Shown in pieces: positions 1 to 8,069 of a DNA stretch of 64,000 bases. The position numbers and the translations under genes are program-made. How positions within the stretch are numbered: the stretch's first letter is position 1; each line of letters starts with the position of its first letter. The stretch is taken from positions 186,001-250,000 of the forward strand of contig NZ_CP047189.1 in NCBI RefSeq assembly GCF_030440575.1, read 5' to 3'. A model generated the notes under the pieces. It worked only from the letters and a program-made list of their open reading frames with translations. It was not told the DNA's origin and did no database searches. The DNA comes from Corynebacterium ciconiae DSM 44920 (GTDB taxonomy: Bacteria > Actinomycetota > Actinomycetes > Mycobacteriales > Mycobacteriaceae).

Positions 1-804
1 CGGACCAGGGATGCGGCGGGACTTGCACCACATCAGGGTTTGGAAAGCGGCAAAGGGCTCCGGGCCGTAGGCGGGGTCCACGGCGATGATCTCGTGGCCG
101 AGGCTGCGAAGGTGCGAGGTGGCGTCGTCAAGCGCGGAGAGCATGATGGGATCCACGTCCCCGTCGCCGTGCAGGGGCGCGCGAAGAACGCCGATGCGCA
201 GCCGCGAGGGGCGGGGCGTGAGGCCGTGGAGGGCAGCGGCACGGCGGACGCTAGTGGTGAGGAAGCCTTGGGCGGTGAGTCGGCCCTCGCCGGGGGTGTG
301 TGGCGGTTTGAAGCCCACGAGACCGCAGGCGGCAGCCGGTACCCGGATGGAGCCGCCGCCATCGGAGGCGTGGGCGGCGGGCACAATACCTCGAGCTACG
401 AGCGCTGCGGCGCCCCCAGAAGAGCCGCCGGGGGTGCGCCCGGGCCACAGCGGATTCTGGGTGGGCGGCTGCCCTACGGGCTCGGTATAGGCTGTCATTC
501 CCATCTCCGAGGTGGCGGTTTTACCGGCGATGGTGGCTCCCTGGCGCAGTAGCCATGCGCTGACATGATCGTGGCTGCGCGGCAGGTGGCGACGATGCAC
601 GGAGCCGTAGCTGGTGGGCATGCCGGCCACATCGGAGAGGTCTTTGACAAAGAGCACCATGCCGTCGAGGTGCCCGTGGCCGGTGGGGGCGATGGGGTGG
701 GCGGTGCCATCGTGGATCACGCCGTGCTCGGCGGGGCTTAGCGCCGCCAGTGCGCGATGGATGCGGGCCAGCTCGGTCTCGATCGGCGGGGTGGGGTGCG
801 GCAT
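1..804 (-). CDS. Amidase-signature family amidase (C-terminus cut by window edge)
   Basis: The reverse strand is open from an ATG at 804 to the window edge, giving 268 residues of a family that is usually 450-490 long. Seen: the amidase-signature glycine/serine stretch GRTPGGSSGGAAALVA, followed by the catalytic-serine region ASDGGGSIRVPAAACGLVGF. The N-terminal lysine of the Ser-cisSer-Lys triad lies in VLFVKDLSDVAGMPT. Family members hydrolyse amides (including glutamyl-tRNA, nicotinamide-like and aryl amides); the substrate cannot be told here. The gene is divergent from pheA. A TACCAT hexamer sits 8 bases before the ATG, which suggests a leaderless transcript. The missing C-terminus is only due to the window boundary. 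Confidence 0.9.
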   Translation of the reverse strand, partial: MPHPTPPIETELARIHRALAALSPAEHGVIHDGTAHPIAPTGHGHLDGMVLFVKDLSDVAGMPTSYGSVHRRHLPRSHDHVSAWLLRQGATIAGKTATSEMGMTAYTEPVGQPPTQNPLWPGRTPGGSSGGAAALVARGIVPAAHASDGGGSIRVPAAACGLVGFKPPHTPGEGRLTAQGFLTTSVRRAAALHGLTPRPSRLRIGVLRAPLHGDGDVDPIMLSALDDATSHLRSLGHEIIAVDPAYGPEPFAAFQTLMWCKSRRIPGP

Positions 805-898
805 GAATGTTGATGGTAGACCGCCACCAGTGGCGGGGAAAGGCGGAGCTCTCGCTAGCCCGTGTGCGGGCGCCTGTGAGCCGCTACACTCGAAGATC

Positions 899-1825
899 AT
901 GACGACGACGGTGGCTTTTCTCGGTCCGCGCGGTACCTTCACGGAGATGGCGATGCAGGCCTTCGCTGAGCGCGGCTGCTTCGACAGCCCCGAGCCGGCT
1001 GGTCTGCCGGTGTCCTCCCCGGCGGAGGCGCTCGCCGCGGTGGTGGAGGGCAGGGCCGATTATGCCTGTGTGGCCATCGAAAATTCAGTGGACGGCGCCG
1101 TCACGCCGACCTTTGATGCTCTCGCTGCGGCGGAGGGGGTGCAGATCTATCACGAATTCGCCCTCGAGATCTCCTTCGCACTCATGCGTGGCGACGCCAC
1201 CTCCAGCACCACTCCGCCGCGGTTGAGCACCCACCCCGTGGCGTGGCAACAGGTGAAGAACTCGGCCCAGCAGCTTGTAGGAGAGGTGGAATTTATCCCC
1301 GCCTCCTCAAATGCTGCGGCCGCGGAGGCTGTGGCCAAAGGAGAGGCCGACTATGCCGCCGCCCCGGAAGCCGCGGCTGCGCTGTGGGGGCTTGAGGTGG
1401 TGGCCAGCGACGTGGCGGATGTACCCGGTGCCCGCACCCAGTTTGTGGTGGTGGGCCCAGCGGGAATACCGACCGAGCGTACGGGCAACGATCGCACCTC
1501 GGTGGTGTTTACGCTGCCGAATGTGCCCGGCAGCCTGGTAGGTGCGTTGTCCGAGTTTTCGCTGCGCGGGGTAGATCTCACTCGGATTGAATCCCGCCCT
1601 ACCCGCACTGGGCTGGGTACCTATCGTTTTCACGCGGATTTGGTGGGACATATCGACGATGCCATAGTGGCGGAGGCGCTGCGGGCGCTGCATATGCGCT
1701 GCGAGTCCGTGCAGTATTTAGGCTCGTGGCCGCACAGCTCCACCCCGCCGGAGCAGCCCGACCGCAGCACCGAACGCGAGGCAGCCACCGCCTGGGTGGC
1801 GGCGATGAGAGAAGGTAGGCGATGA
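899..1825 (+). CDS. pheA: Prephenate dehydratase
   Basis: Converts prephenate to phenylpyruvate, the committed step of phenylalanine synthesis, in the cytoplasm. The protein has 308 residues, normal for a monofunctional actinobacterial PheA. It starts MTTTVAFLGPRGTFTEMA, followed by the periplasmic-binding-like dehydratase domain with the ENSVDGAVTPTFDAL segment. A C-terminal ACT regulatory domain carries the phenylalanine-binding ESRPTRTGLGTYRF motif. A longer open frame extends upstream to 614, but homology begins at the ATG at 899. A TACACT hexamer 8 bases before this ATG fits a leaderless start. The stop overlaps the start of the next gene by four bases (ATGA), so translation of the two is probably coupled. 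Confidence 0.95.
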   Translation: MTTTVAFLGPRGTFTEMAMQAFAERGCFDSPEPAGLPVSSPAEALAAVVEGRADYACVAIENSVDGAVTPTFDALAAAEGVQIYHEFALEISFALMRGDATSSTTPPRLSTHPVAWQQVKNSAQQLVGEVEFIPASSNAAAAEAVAKGEADYAAAPEAAAALWGLEVVASDVADVPGARTQFVVVGPAGIPTERTGNDRTSVVFTLPNVPGSLVGALSEFSLRGVDLTRIESRPTRTGLGTYRFHADLVGHIDDAIVAEALRALHMRCESVQYLGSWPHSSTPPEQPDRSTEREAATAWVAAMREGRR

Positions 1826-2502
1826 GTACATCTCCCCGCACGGGTCGAATCATCTTGGCTCGGCACGGCCAGACCTATGCCAACAAAAACCTAGTGCTCG
1901 ATACCCTCCCGCCGGGGGCTGAGCTCACCGAGCTCGGCCAGAGCCAGGCCCAGGAATTGGGGCAGAAGCTGGCCGAGTTCAGCGGCCCGCACCTGGGACG
2001 GATCTACAGCGGGGTGGCCATTCGCGCCCAGCAGACCGCGATGCGTGCAGCCGCGAGTTTCCGCGAGGACAGCGGCCTCCCCCTAGACCGGGTGCTGGTG
2101 CGTGAAGGGGTACACGAGATCAGCGCCGGTGATCTCGAGGGCAGTACCCGCCGGGAGGATGCGGAGCTTTATGTGGAGCACTTCGTCCGCCGGCTCCGCG
2201 GCGAGCAGGCCGCCCTGCCCGGTGGGGAATCGCTGCGCGCGATTGTGAGCCGTTATCTGCCGGTGTTGGTGGAGATGCTCAATGACCATGTTGATGCGGG
2301 CCGGGACGCGGTGCTGGTGAATCACGGGGCGATCAGTCGTACGGTGGCCACTCATGCGTGTGCGCTGGAGCCGGAGTTTGCGCGCGATCATCGTCTGGAG
2401 AACTGCGGGCTGATTGTACTGGAGCCGCGCGGGCGTATCTTCGGCCGCTGGACACTGACCCATTGGTCAGATACTCCCGTGGAGCAGCTTTGTGGGGACT
2501 GA
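1822..2502 (+). CDS. Histidine phosphatase (phosphoglycerate mutase-like) family protein
   Basis: A 226-residue cytoplasmic protein of the histidine phosphatase superfamily. The phosphoacceptor RHG motif is near the N-terminus (ILARHGQTYANKN), and the second catalytic histidine is in LVNHGAISRTVATH. It overlaps pheA by four bases, so the two form an operon. The family includes phosphoglycerate mutases and many small-molecule phosphatases. The length and lack of the full mutase signature favour a phosphatase; the substrate is unknown. The same pheA-phosphatase pairing is familiar in corynebacteria. Confidence 0.88.
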   Translation: MSTSPRTGRIILARHGQTYANKNLVLDTLPPGAELTELGQSQAQELGQKLAEFSGPHLGRIYSGVAIRAQQTAMRAAASFREDSGLPLDRVLVREGVHEISAGDLEGSTRREDAELYVEHFVRRLRGEQAALPGGESLRAIVSRYLPVLVEMLNDHVDAGRDAVLVNHGAISRTVATHACALEPEFARDHRLENCGLIVLEPRGRIFGRWTLTHWSDTPVEQLCGD

Positions 2503-2514
2503 ACGGCCGGCAGG

Positions 2515-2862
2515 TTAACCCCAGCCGAGTTCGTGGAGCCGAGCGTCGTCAATGCCGAAATAGTGCGCGATCTCGTGCACTACGGTGATGCCCACCTGCT
2601 CGACGAGCTGCCTTTCGCTCACACAGTATTCTTTGAGCGATTCCTTGTAGATCGTAATGGTGTCGGGGAGGAATCCGCTGAACTCGTTGGTGCGGTCGGG
2701 CAGCGCGACGCCCTCGTAGAGTCCGAGGATGTCGGGGGAATCGGGGTTGCGATCCTCGATCCGGATGACCACGTTGGTCAGCCTGCTCAGCAGTTCCTCG
2801 GGGATGAGGTCGAGGCCCATGTCCACGAGTTCTTCGAAGCGTTCGTCGCTGATGGTCACCAT
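2515..2862 (-). CDS. Metallopeptidase family (zincin-like) protein
   Basis: A 115-residue protein with an HExxH zinc site near the C-terminus (VVHEIAHYFGIDDARLHELGW); the third zinc ligand is probably in the following HELGW segment. It belongs to the small 'metallopeptidase family' of actinobacteria, whose physiological target is unknown. It is downstream of the secreted septum-type protein on the same strand, with an 11-base gap. TAGGAT at 2870-2875 (minus strand) lies 7 bases before the ATG, and its first three bases are the TAG stop of the upstream gene. It may therefore be transcribed leaderlessly from its own promoter. Confidence 0.88.
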   Translation of the reverse strand: MVTISDERFEELVDMGLDLIPEELLSRLTNVVIRIEDRNPDSPDILGLYEGVALPDRTNEFSGFLPDTITIYKESLKEYCVSERQLVEQVGITVVHEIAHYFGIDDARLHELGWG

Positions 2863-2872
2863 CGCGCTGATC

Positions 2873-3886
2873 CTAACGTCGGACGTCCTCGCGCAACGGG
2901 TTGCGCTCCGGTTGTGGCGGAGGGGCGGCGCCGTCGATGGTGAACGGGCCGGTGGCGGTGCCCTTGAGTGTGGAGAAGCCGCCGTCCTCGCGGGCCTTGA
3001 TGAGCGAGCAGTTCACAGACTTCGAGCCGCCCTGCCACGCATCGGCGGAGAGCGTGGTCCAGAAAGGCTGCAGTGTGGACTGGTAGAGGTTTTCCTCGTT
3101 GCCGAGATACTCCTCAGCTGCTTGGGTGCACACCTGGTTGAGCTTGTCGTTTTGCTGCTCTTCGGTGGGCACCGAGTCGGGGAAGAATTCCGTGAGGTTC
3201 ACAACGCGAGTGACCTCGAGCATGTGGTCGGCATCGCAGGCCACGGTGTGCGGCACGTTCGCCCCGTCGATGCTCACGCAGGTGCCCGGTTCCTTGACTC
3301 GAGCTTGGTCCTGGTCGGCGACCTTGCCGGTAGTTTCTTGCGGCACACCATTGGGATCGGTGGACTGTAGGCCGCAGAGCATGGTGCGATCTCCGGCCTC
3401 CCAGGCGCTCGGCGGCGGCAGGACTGGCGCTATAGAGTAGCGGCCACGCGGATCGTAGGTGCCGTTGAGGTACGTGATGGTGGGTTGCTGGCACAGCTCC
3501 TCCCGCAGCTGCGCTTGCCGGGTGAGATCTGGGGCGGGGGCGTCGGGGCCGAACTCGGAGGAGGGGTAGGCGGCGAGGTTCTCTCGCGCGGTCACCTCGA
3601 AACGGTGGGGGCTGGCGCAGTCAGTTTGTTCGAAGTCGGCGACATCACCGGTGGGGGTGAACGACCAAGTCACACACGAGCCGGCGTCGGCTGTGGTGAA
3701 GGGCGCAACCTCTTCCACGGTGGAGGTAGTAGAGGAGGCGTTCGGGGTTTCCTCGGGGGCTTGGTTTTCCCGCACCATGTCGAAACTACCGATCGCCACG
3801 CCGCCGGCGAGGGCGGCAATTGCGCAGATCCGCAGCGCGGTGCCGCTGCGCCAGGTGGGTGTAGTCGTCGAGTTCACGTCCCCCAT
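2873..3886 (-). CDS. Septum formation family secreted/anchored protein
   Basis: A 337-residue protein. After a short cytoplasmic N-terminus comes one hydrophobic segment (about residues 13-31, IAALAGGVAIGSF), then a long extracytoplasmic region with conserved cysteine pairs. This matches the DUF-type 'septum formation family' with two related halves: GSCVTWSFT...DCASPHRFEVT and GTCVSIDG...ACDADHMLEVT. The repeated Cys...Cys/His pattern suggests two tandem domains each closed by a disulfide. The start is the ATG at 3886, preceded by a GGAAGGGAAG ribosome site; the frame is open further upstream but without homology. The family name is historical and a role in division is not proven. Confidence 0.8.
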   Translation of the reverse strand: MGDVNSTTTPTWRSGTALRICAIAALAGGVAIGSFDMVRENQAPEETPNASSTTSTVEEVAPFTTADAGSCVTWSFTPTGDVADFEQTDCASPHRFEVTARENLAAYPSSEFGPDAPAPDLTRQAQLREELCQQPTITYLNGTYDPRGRYSIAPVLPPPSAWEAGDRTMLCGLQSTDPNGVPQETTGKVADQDQARVKEPGTCVSIDGANVPHTVACDADHMLEVTRVVNLTEFFPDSVPTEEQQNDKLNQVCTQAAEEYLGNEENLYQSTLQPFWTTLSADAWQGGSKSVNCSLIKAREDGGFSTLKGTATGPFTIDGAAPPPQPERNPLREDVRR

Positions 3887-3962
3887 GCTAGCGACTTCCC
3901 TTCCCGCGCCGGCAAGCGGTAGGGGCCTGCCGTTGCGCGGGGTGCCACCAGCGTGGGGCTTT

Positions 3963-4706
3963 TTATGCTCGTTGCACGTGGGTTTTAAGGCTAAATCGAT
4001 CGGGGTGGTACAAGGAGCGACACCACTCAACGGGCTTGTCGTGCGAGGTGGACAGCCGTGTGACGGCCAGGAGTGCGTCGTGGGGGCGCAGCCCGAGCAG
4101 CTCAGCATCGTCTGGGCTGGCGTTGGCGGCGGTGGCGGTTTGCTCCGCGTCGGTGACGGCCACGCCGTAGTCGCGATCCAAAATGGCGTAGACGGATTTG
4201 TACACGTCTGTCTCAAGCAGGTTCGGGGCGTAGCGGGAGTTGTACCAGCCATCGTCGATCGCATAGGGCTCGCCATTGCCCAGCCGCAGCCGCACGAGGT
4301 GGGTGTGCGGGGTGGAGGGGTCGGTGCCGAAGAACTCTGCCACGTCTGGCGGGGCAGGGGCCCAGGCGGAGGCCAAAATCTTGGAGCTGGCGGTCAGCTG
4401 CTGGGCTTCCATCTCGGAGGAGAAGGACGCCAAGTGGAGGCGGTTAACCAGCGGGTTGGGGGCTACGAAGGTGCCTTTGCCGCGGGCCCTTTTGAGTTTG
4501 CCGCTGGCCACCAAGTCACCGATAGCGCGGCGTACCGTGATGCGAGAGACCCCGAAGGTGTCTTCCAAGATGCGCTCACCGGGCAACATGTCACCCGGCT
4601 TGAGCTCGTGGGTGCAAATATCCTCGAGAACTTCCCGCAGCTGGGCATGCTTGGGCTTGCCGGTGTCGGCGAGCGGGCGCGCAGGAAATGACGGGGACGA
4701 GGACAT
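3963..4706 (-). CDS. farR: GntR/HutC-family transcriptional regulator (FarR-like)
   Basis: A 247-residue regulator. The N-terminal winged helix (about residues 15-80) contains PGERILEDTFGVSRITVRRA and a wing ending RARGKGTF. The C-terminal UTRA effector-binding domain follows (about 100-240). Its position divergent to serS matches C. glutamicum farR (cg3202), a regulator linked to amino-acid metabolism; the symbol rests on that synteny. I chose the ATG at 4706. A GGAGG lies only one base before it, too close for normal use, while TACTAT ends 6 bases before it, so the transcript may be leaderless. A GTG at 4766 would add 20 residues. Expect an operator in the 116-base gap to serS. Confidence 0.85.
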   Translation of the reverse strand: MSSSPSFPARPLADTGKPKHAQLREVLEDICTHELKPGDMLPGERILEDTFGVSRITVRRAIGDLVASGKLKRARGKGTFVAPNPLVNRLHLASFSSEMEAQQLTASSKILASAWAPAPPDVAEFFGTDPSTPHTHLVRLRLGNGEPYAIDDGWYNSRYAPNLLETDVYKSVYAILDRDYGVAVTDAEQTATAANASPDDAELLGLRPHDALLAVTRLSTSHDKPVEWCRSLYHPDRFSLKTHVQRA

Positions 4707-4822
4707 ACCTCCATAGTAGCGAACTGGTGATAACCGGAGCGTCGTGATGGATGTATCCTCTGCCACGCGCGAAGGTGGGAGACAGTCCCATTTTTCAGGC
4801 GCTGCGCGGTAGGCTGATGGAT

Positions 4823-6082
4823 GTGATTGATCTTAAGTTCTTGCGTGAAAACCCAGATGTCGTTCGCCAGTCCCAGCTGAATCGGGGGGAGGATCCCGCG
4901 CTTGTCGACGCCCTGCTCGCCGCCGATGAACGCCGCCGTTCCGCGATTGTCGACGCGGACGCTCTGCGTAGCGAGCAGAAAGCCTTCGGTAAGAAGATTG
5001 GCCAGGCGGCCCCTGAGGATCGCCCGGCGCTGCTCGAGGGATCGAATGAGCTTAAGGCCAAGGTTAAGGCAGCCGATGCAGAGCAAAAGGCGGCCGAGGC
5101 CGAGGTGCAGGAGCTGCAGATGAAGCTCTCTAATGTGGTGGAGGGCGCTCCCGCCGGTGGCGAGGAGGACTTCGTTGAGGTGGACTATGTGGGCACCCCG
5201 CCTGAGTTCGACTTCGAGCCCCAGGACCACGCCGAGCTCGGCGAGAAACTCGGCCTCATTGACATGGAGCGCGGCGTGAAGGTCTCGGGTGCGCGCTTTT
5301 ACTATCTCACCGGCTATGGCGCCCTGCTCGAGCTTGGCCTAATGAACCTCGCTGCTAAGAAGGCGATGGAGCACGGCTTTAAGCTCATGGTGCCGCCTGT
5401 GCTGGTGCGCCCCGACATTATGGCCGGCACCGGTTTCTTGGGCGAGCACGCCGACGAAATCTATTATCTTCCTGCCGACGACATGTACCTCGTGGGCACC
5501 TCCGAGGTGGCGCTGGCCGGGTATCACAAGGACGAGATCATCGACCTCAGCGATGGTCCGAAGAAGTATGCGGGCTGGTCCAGCTGCTTCCGTCGGGAAG
5601 CCGGCTCTTACGGTAAGGACACCCGCGGCATCATCCGCGTCCACCAGTTCAACAAGCTGGAGATGTTCGTCTACGCCAAGCCCGAGGACGCCGAGCAGGA
5701 GCACCAGAATCTCCTGAACATGGAGCGCGACATGCTCTCCGCTATCGAGGTACCCTACCGCGTGATCGATATTGCCGGCGGGGATCTGGGACAGTCTGCG
5801 GCCCGCAAGTTCGATACCGAGGCGTGGGTGCCCACCCAAAACACTTATCGCGAGCTCACCTCCACCTCGAATTGCACCACCTTCCAGGCCCGCCGCCTGC
5901 AGACTCGCTATCGCGATGAGCAGGGCCGCGCCCAGGTGTGTGCCACCCTCAACGGCACTCTCGCCACCACCCGCTGGCTGGTGGCCTTGCTGGAGAACCA
6001 CCAGCGCAAGGACGGTTCCGTGGTGGTCCCCGAGCAGCTGCGCCCCTACGTGGGTGTCGAGGTGCTGGAGCCGAAGAACTAG
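4823..6082 (+). CDS. serS: Seryl-tRNA synthetase
   Basis: Charges tRNA-Ser (and tRNA-Sec where present). The 419-residue protein has an N-terminal coiled-coil arm that binds tRNA (about residues 30-110, rich in Ala, Glu and Lys). The class II catalytic core follows, with motif 2 around [15 protein letters not shown] and motif 3 around [18 protein letters not shown]. By homology the protein begins (M)[14 protein letters not shown], which is a GTG at 4823; an ATG two codons earlier (4817) is the alternative. TAGGCT at 4810-4815 is exactly 7 bases before the GTG, so the mRNA is probably leaderless. The frame stays open to 4751, but that part has no homology. Confidence 0.96.
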   Translation: MIDLKFLRENPDVVRQSQLNRGEDPALVDALLAADERRRSAIVDADALRSEQKAFGKKIGQAAPEDRPALLEGSNELKAKVKAADAEQKAAEAEVQELQMKLSNVVEGAPAGGEEDFVEVDYVGTPPEFDFEPQDHAELGEKLGLIDMERGVKVSGARFYYLTGYGALLELGLMNLAAKKAMEHGFKLMVPPVLVRPDIMAGTGFLGEHADEIYYLPADDMYLVGTSEVALAGYHKDEIIDLSDGPKKYAGWSSCFRREAGSYGKDTRGIIRVHQFNKLEMFVYAKPEDAEQEHQNLLNMERDMLSAIEVPYRVIDIAGGDLGQSAARKFDTEAWVPTQNTYRELTSTSNCTTFQARRLQTRYRDEQGRAQVCATLNGTLATTRWLVALLENHQRKDGSVVVPEQLRPYVGVEVLEPKN

Positions 6083-6152
6083 CACCTCAACACGCCCCGC
6101 CAACCCCGGCTGCCCCCAAGGCCGATAACGACCCTGTAAGAGGACACCGTCA

Positions 6153-7058
6153 ATGTGGAGAAAGAAGAACCAGCGCTTTAGGAAGGTATCCGGCTTCCTC
6201 GTGCCCGCCGATGAGCCGAGGACCCGCGGCTCGCATCCCGCTGAGCTGAAGGAGCCGGTGTATCGCCTCGGAATTGGCCTAGCGCGGCTGGTGATGAAAC
6301 TCCAAGGAGTGCGCGCGGTGGCCCAAGGTGCAGAGCACATTCCCGCCGATGGGGCGGCGGTGATCGCGGTTAACCACACCGGCTACATGGACTTCATCTT
6401 CGCCGGCATCCCCGCCCACCTGCGGGGGCGGCGGCTGGTGCGGTTTATGACCAAGAAGGAGATTTTCTCCGCGCCTTTCCCCGTGGGCTGGGTGATGCGT
6501 GCCATGAAGCACGTGCCGGTGGACCGGGAGGCTGGGCGCGATGCGCTCGAGGCTGCGGTTGAGCACTGCGCTGCGGGGCATCTGGTGGGTATCTTCCCCG
6601 AGGGCACGATTTCTCGCTCCTTCGAGCTCAAGGAATTCAAAACGGGGGCGGCCCGCATCGCCCAACGCTCTGAGGTTCCGCTCATCCCACTGATCGTGTG
6701 GGGATCCCAACGCTTCTGGACAAAGGACCTCCCCAAGAACCTCGGCCGGAAACGCCTGCCGCTGTGGGTGCGCGCCGGCGCGCCGATCTCTACCGAAGGC
6801 TCCCCCGAGGACGTCACCGCCAGGCTGCGGGAACGCATGACGGTGATGCTGGAGGAGGTGCGCCGCGATTACGACGCCCAATTCGGCCCCTTCGACGGCA
6901 ATGAGCCGTGGATACCGGCGAGCTTGGGCGGCACCGCGCCGAATCAGGAGCGGGCGGACCTGCTTGATCGGGCGGAGAAAGAGCGTCGACAAGCGAAAAA
7001 AGCTCGCAAGGCCGAGCAGGCACAGGCGAAAGCCGCTAAGAAAATGAAAGAGAACTAA
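6153..7058 (+). CDS. 1-acyl-sn-glycerol-3-phosphate acyltransferase family protein (PlsC-like)
   Basis: A 301-residue acyltransferase of the PlsC/LPLAT family. Seen: the catalytic HxxxxD block in VIAVNHTGYMDFIF, a second block around PVDREAGRDALEA, and the substrate block FPEGTISRSFELKEFKTG. The C-terminus (from about residue 270) is a charged Lys/Arg/Ala helix. It probably acylates lysophosphatidic acid or another glycerolipid at the inner face of the membrane; the exact acceptor is not decided by sequence. An AGAGGA ribosome site lies 8 bases before the ATG. It is in an apparent operon with serS (70-base gap) and the HAD phosphatase (3-base gap). Confidence 0.9.
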   Translation: MWRKKNQRFRKVSGFLVPADEPRTRGSHPAELKEPVYRLGIGLARLVMKLQGVRAVAQGAEHIPADGAAVIAVNHTGYMDFIFAGIPAHLRGRRLVRFMTKKEIFSAPFPVGWVMRAMKHVPVDREAGRDALEAAVEHCAAGHLVGIFPEGTISRSFELKEFKTGAARIAQRSEVPLIPLIVWGSQRFWTKDLPKNLGRKRLPLWVRAGAPISTEGSPEDVTARLRERMTVMLEEVRRDYDAQFGPFDGNEPWIPASLGGTAPNQERADLLDRAEKERRQAKKARKAEQAQAKAAKKMKEN

Positions 7059-7061
7059 ACG

Positions 7062-7925
7062 ATGACCTCGTCACCTTCGCCCACGGGCGGCGCCGATACG
7101 CGCCCACTGCTGATCGCCACCGACGTGGACGGCACTCTCATCGACGACGCCGAGCGTATCCCGCCCCGCGTGGTCAGCGTCCTCCAGCAGGCCGTGCGTG
7201 AGGGAACGAAAGTGGTGCTCGCCACCGGCCGCCCCCCGCGCTGGATCTTTCCGATCCTCGAGCAGCTCGGCATCAACCCGCTGTGCGTGTGCGCCAATGG
7301 CGCGATCGTTTACGACTCCGCCCAAGACAGCATCATCCACAGCGCCGCGCTAAAGCCCGACACCCTGCGCACCGTCGCCCGCATCGCCACCGAGGTCCTC
7401 GACCCCGTGGGTGGAGTACATTTCGCGGTCGAGCGCGCCGGGCGTTCCGCTTTCGACCCCACCCATGAGCTCTTCGCGGTGGCCCCCGACTACTCGCACG
7501 CCTGGGAGTCGCAGGAATACGGGGTAGAGGAGCACAAGCAGCTCTTCGCCAGTTCCGCGGTGAAGCTTCTGGTCCGCAGCGAACACCTCAGTTCGGAGAA
7601 GATCGCCGAGCTGCTGCGCGCTCAGGTCCCCACCGAGATGGCGCATGTGACCTTCTCCATGTCCGGCGGCCTCGTGGAGGTGTGCGCGCCGGGTGTGAAT
7701 AAGGCGGTGAGTTTGGCGCAGGTGGCCAACTACTACGGCATCGATGCCGCCGATGTGATGAGCTTCGGCGACATGCCCAATGACTGCGAAATGCTCCGCT
7801 GGTCCGGCCGGTCCTATGCCATGGGCAACGCCGCCGAGGAGGTACAGGCTGCCGCGAATGCCACCATTGGGGATAACAATGCAGGCGCCATCGCCGATGT
7901 GCTGGAGCCGCTCTTTTTCGCTTAA
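7062..7925 (+). CDS. HAD-superfamily (Cof-type) phosphatase
   Basis: A 287-residue member of the IIB/Cof subfamily of haloacid-dehalogenase-like hydrolases. Seen: motif I DVDGTLIDD near residue 20, a threonine/serine motif II in LATGRPPRW, a lysine motif III (NKAVSL), and motif IV in MSFGDMPNDCEML. Family members dephosphorylate sugar phosphates or cofactors. The substrate here is unknown; the neighbouring glycerolipid acyltransferase is only a hint. The gene starts 3 bases after the acyltransferase stop and ends before a clear terminator at 7942-7975. Confidence 0.9.
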   Translation: MTSSPSPTGGADTRPLLIATDVDGTLIDDAERIPPRVVSVLQQAVREGTKVVLATGRPPRWIFPILEQLGINPLCVCANGAIVYDSAQDSIIHSAALKPDTLRTVARIATEVLDPVGGVHFAVERAGRSAFDPTHELFAVAPDYSHAWESQEYGVEEHKQLFASSAVKLLVRSEHLSSEKIAELLRAQVPTEMAHVTFSMSGGLVEVCAPGVNKAVSLAQVANYYGIDAADVMSFGDMPNDCEMLRWSGRSYAMGNAAEEVQAAANATIGDNNAGAIADVLEPLFFA

Positions 7926-7941
7926 CGACGCCACCCACCAC

Positions 7942-7975
7942 GCCACCACCCGCCCAGTCGCAGGTGGTGGCTTTT
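7942..7975 (+). terminator. Rho-independent terminator after the HAD phosphatase gene
   Basis: Perfect 9-base arms GCCACCACC and GGTGGTGGC with a 12-base loop, followed directly by TTTT. It closes the serS-acyltransferase-HAD operon. Confidence 0.75.
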
Positions 7976-7992
7976 GTCATGCTCGCCTGGAT

Positions 7993-8035
7993 ACAACAAA
8001 CCGCCCCTCCAGCAGTGATACTGCTCGAGGGGCGG
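7993..8035 (-). terminator. Terminator of the secreted amidase gene (minus strand)
   Basis: Arms CCGCCCCTC/GAGGGGCGG and AGCAGT/ACTGCT are separated by one mismatch and close on a 3-base loop. Read on the minus strand, the hairpin is followed by a T-rich tract (TTTGTTGT). Confidence 0.7.
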
Positions 8036-8069
8036 TGACAGGGGAGAGCCTGCAGGCCTCGCTGTGGAT

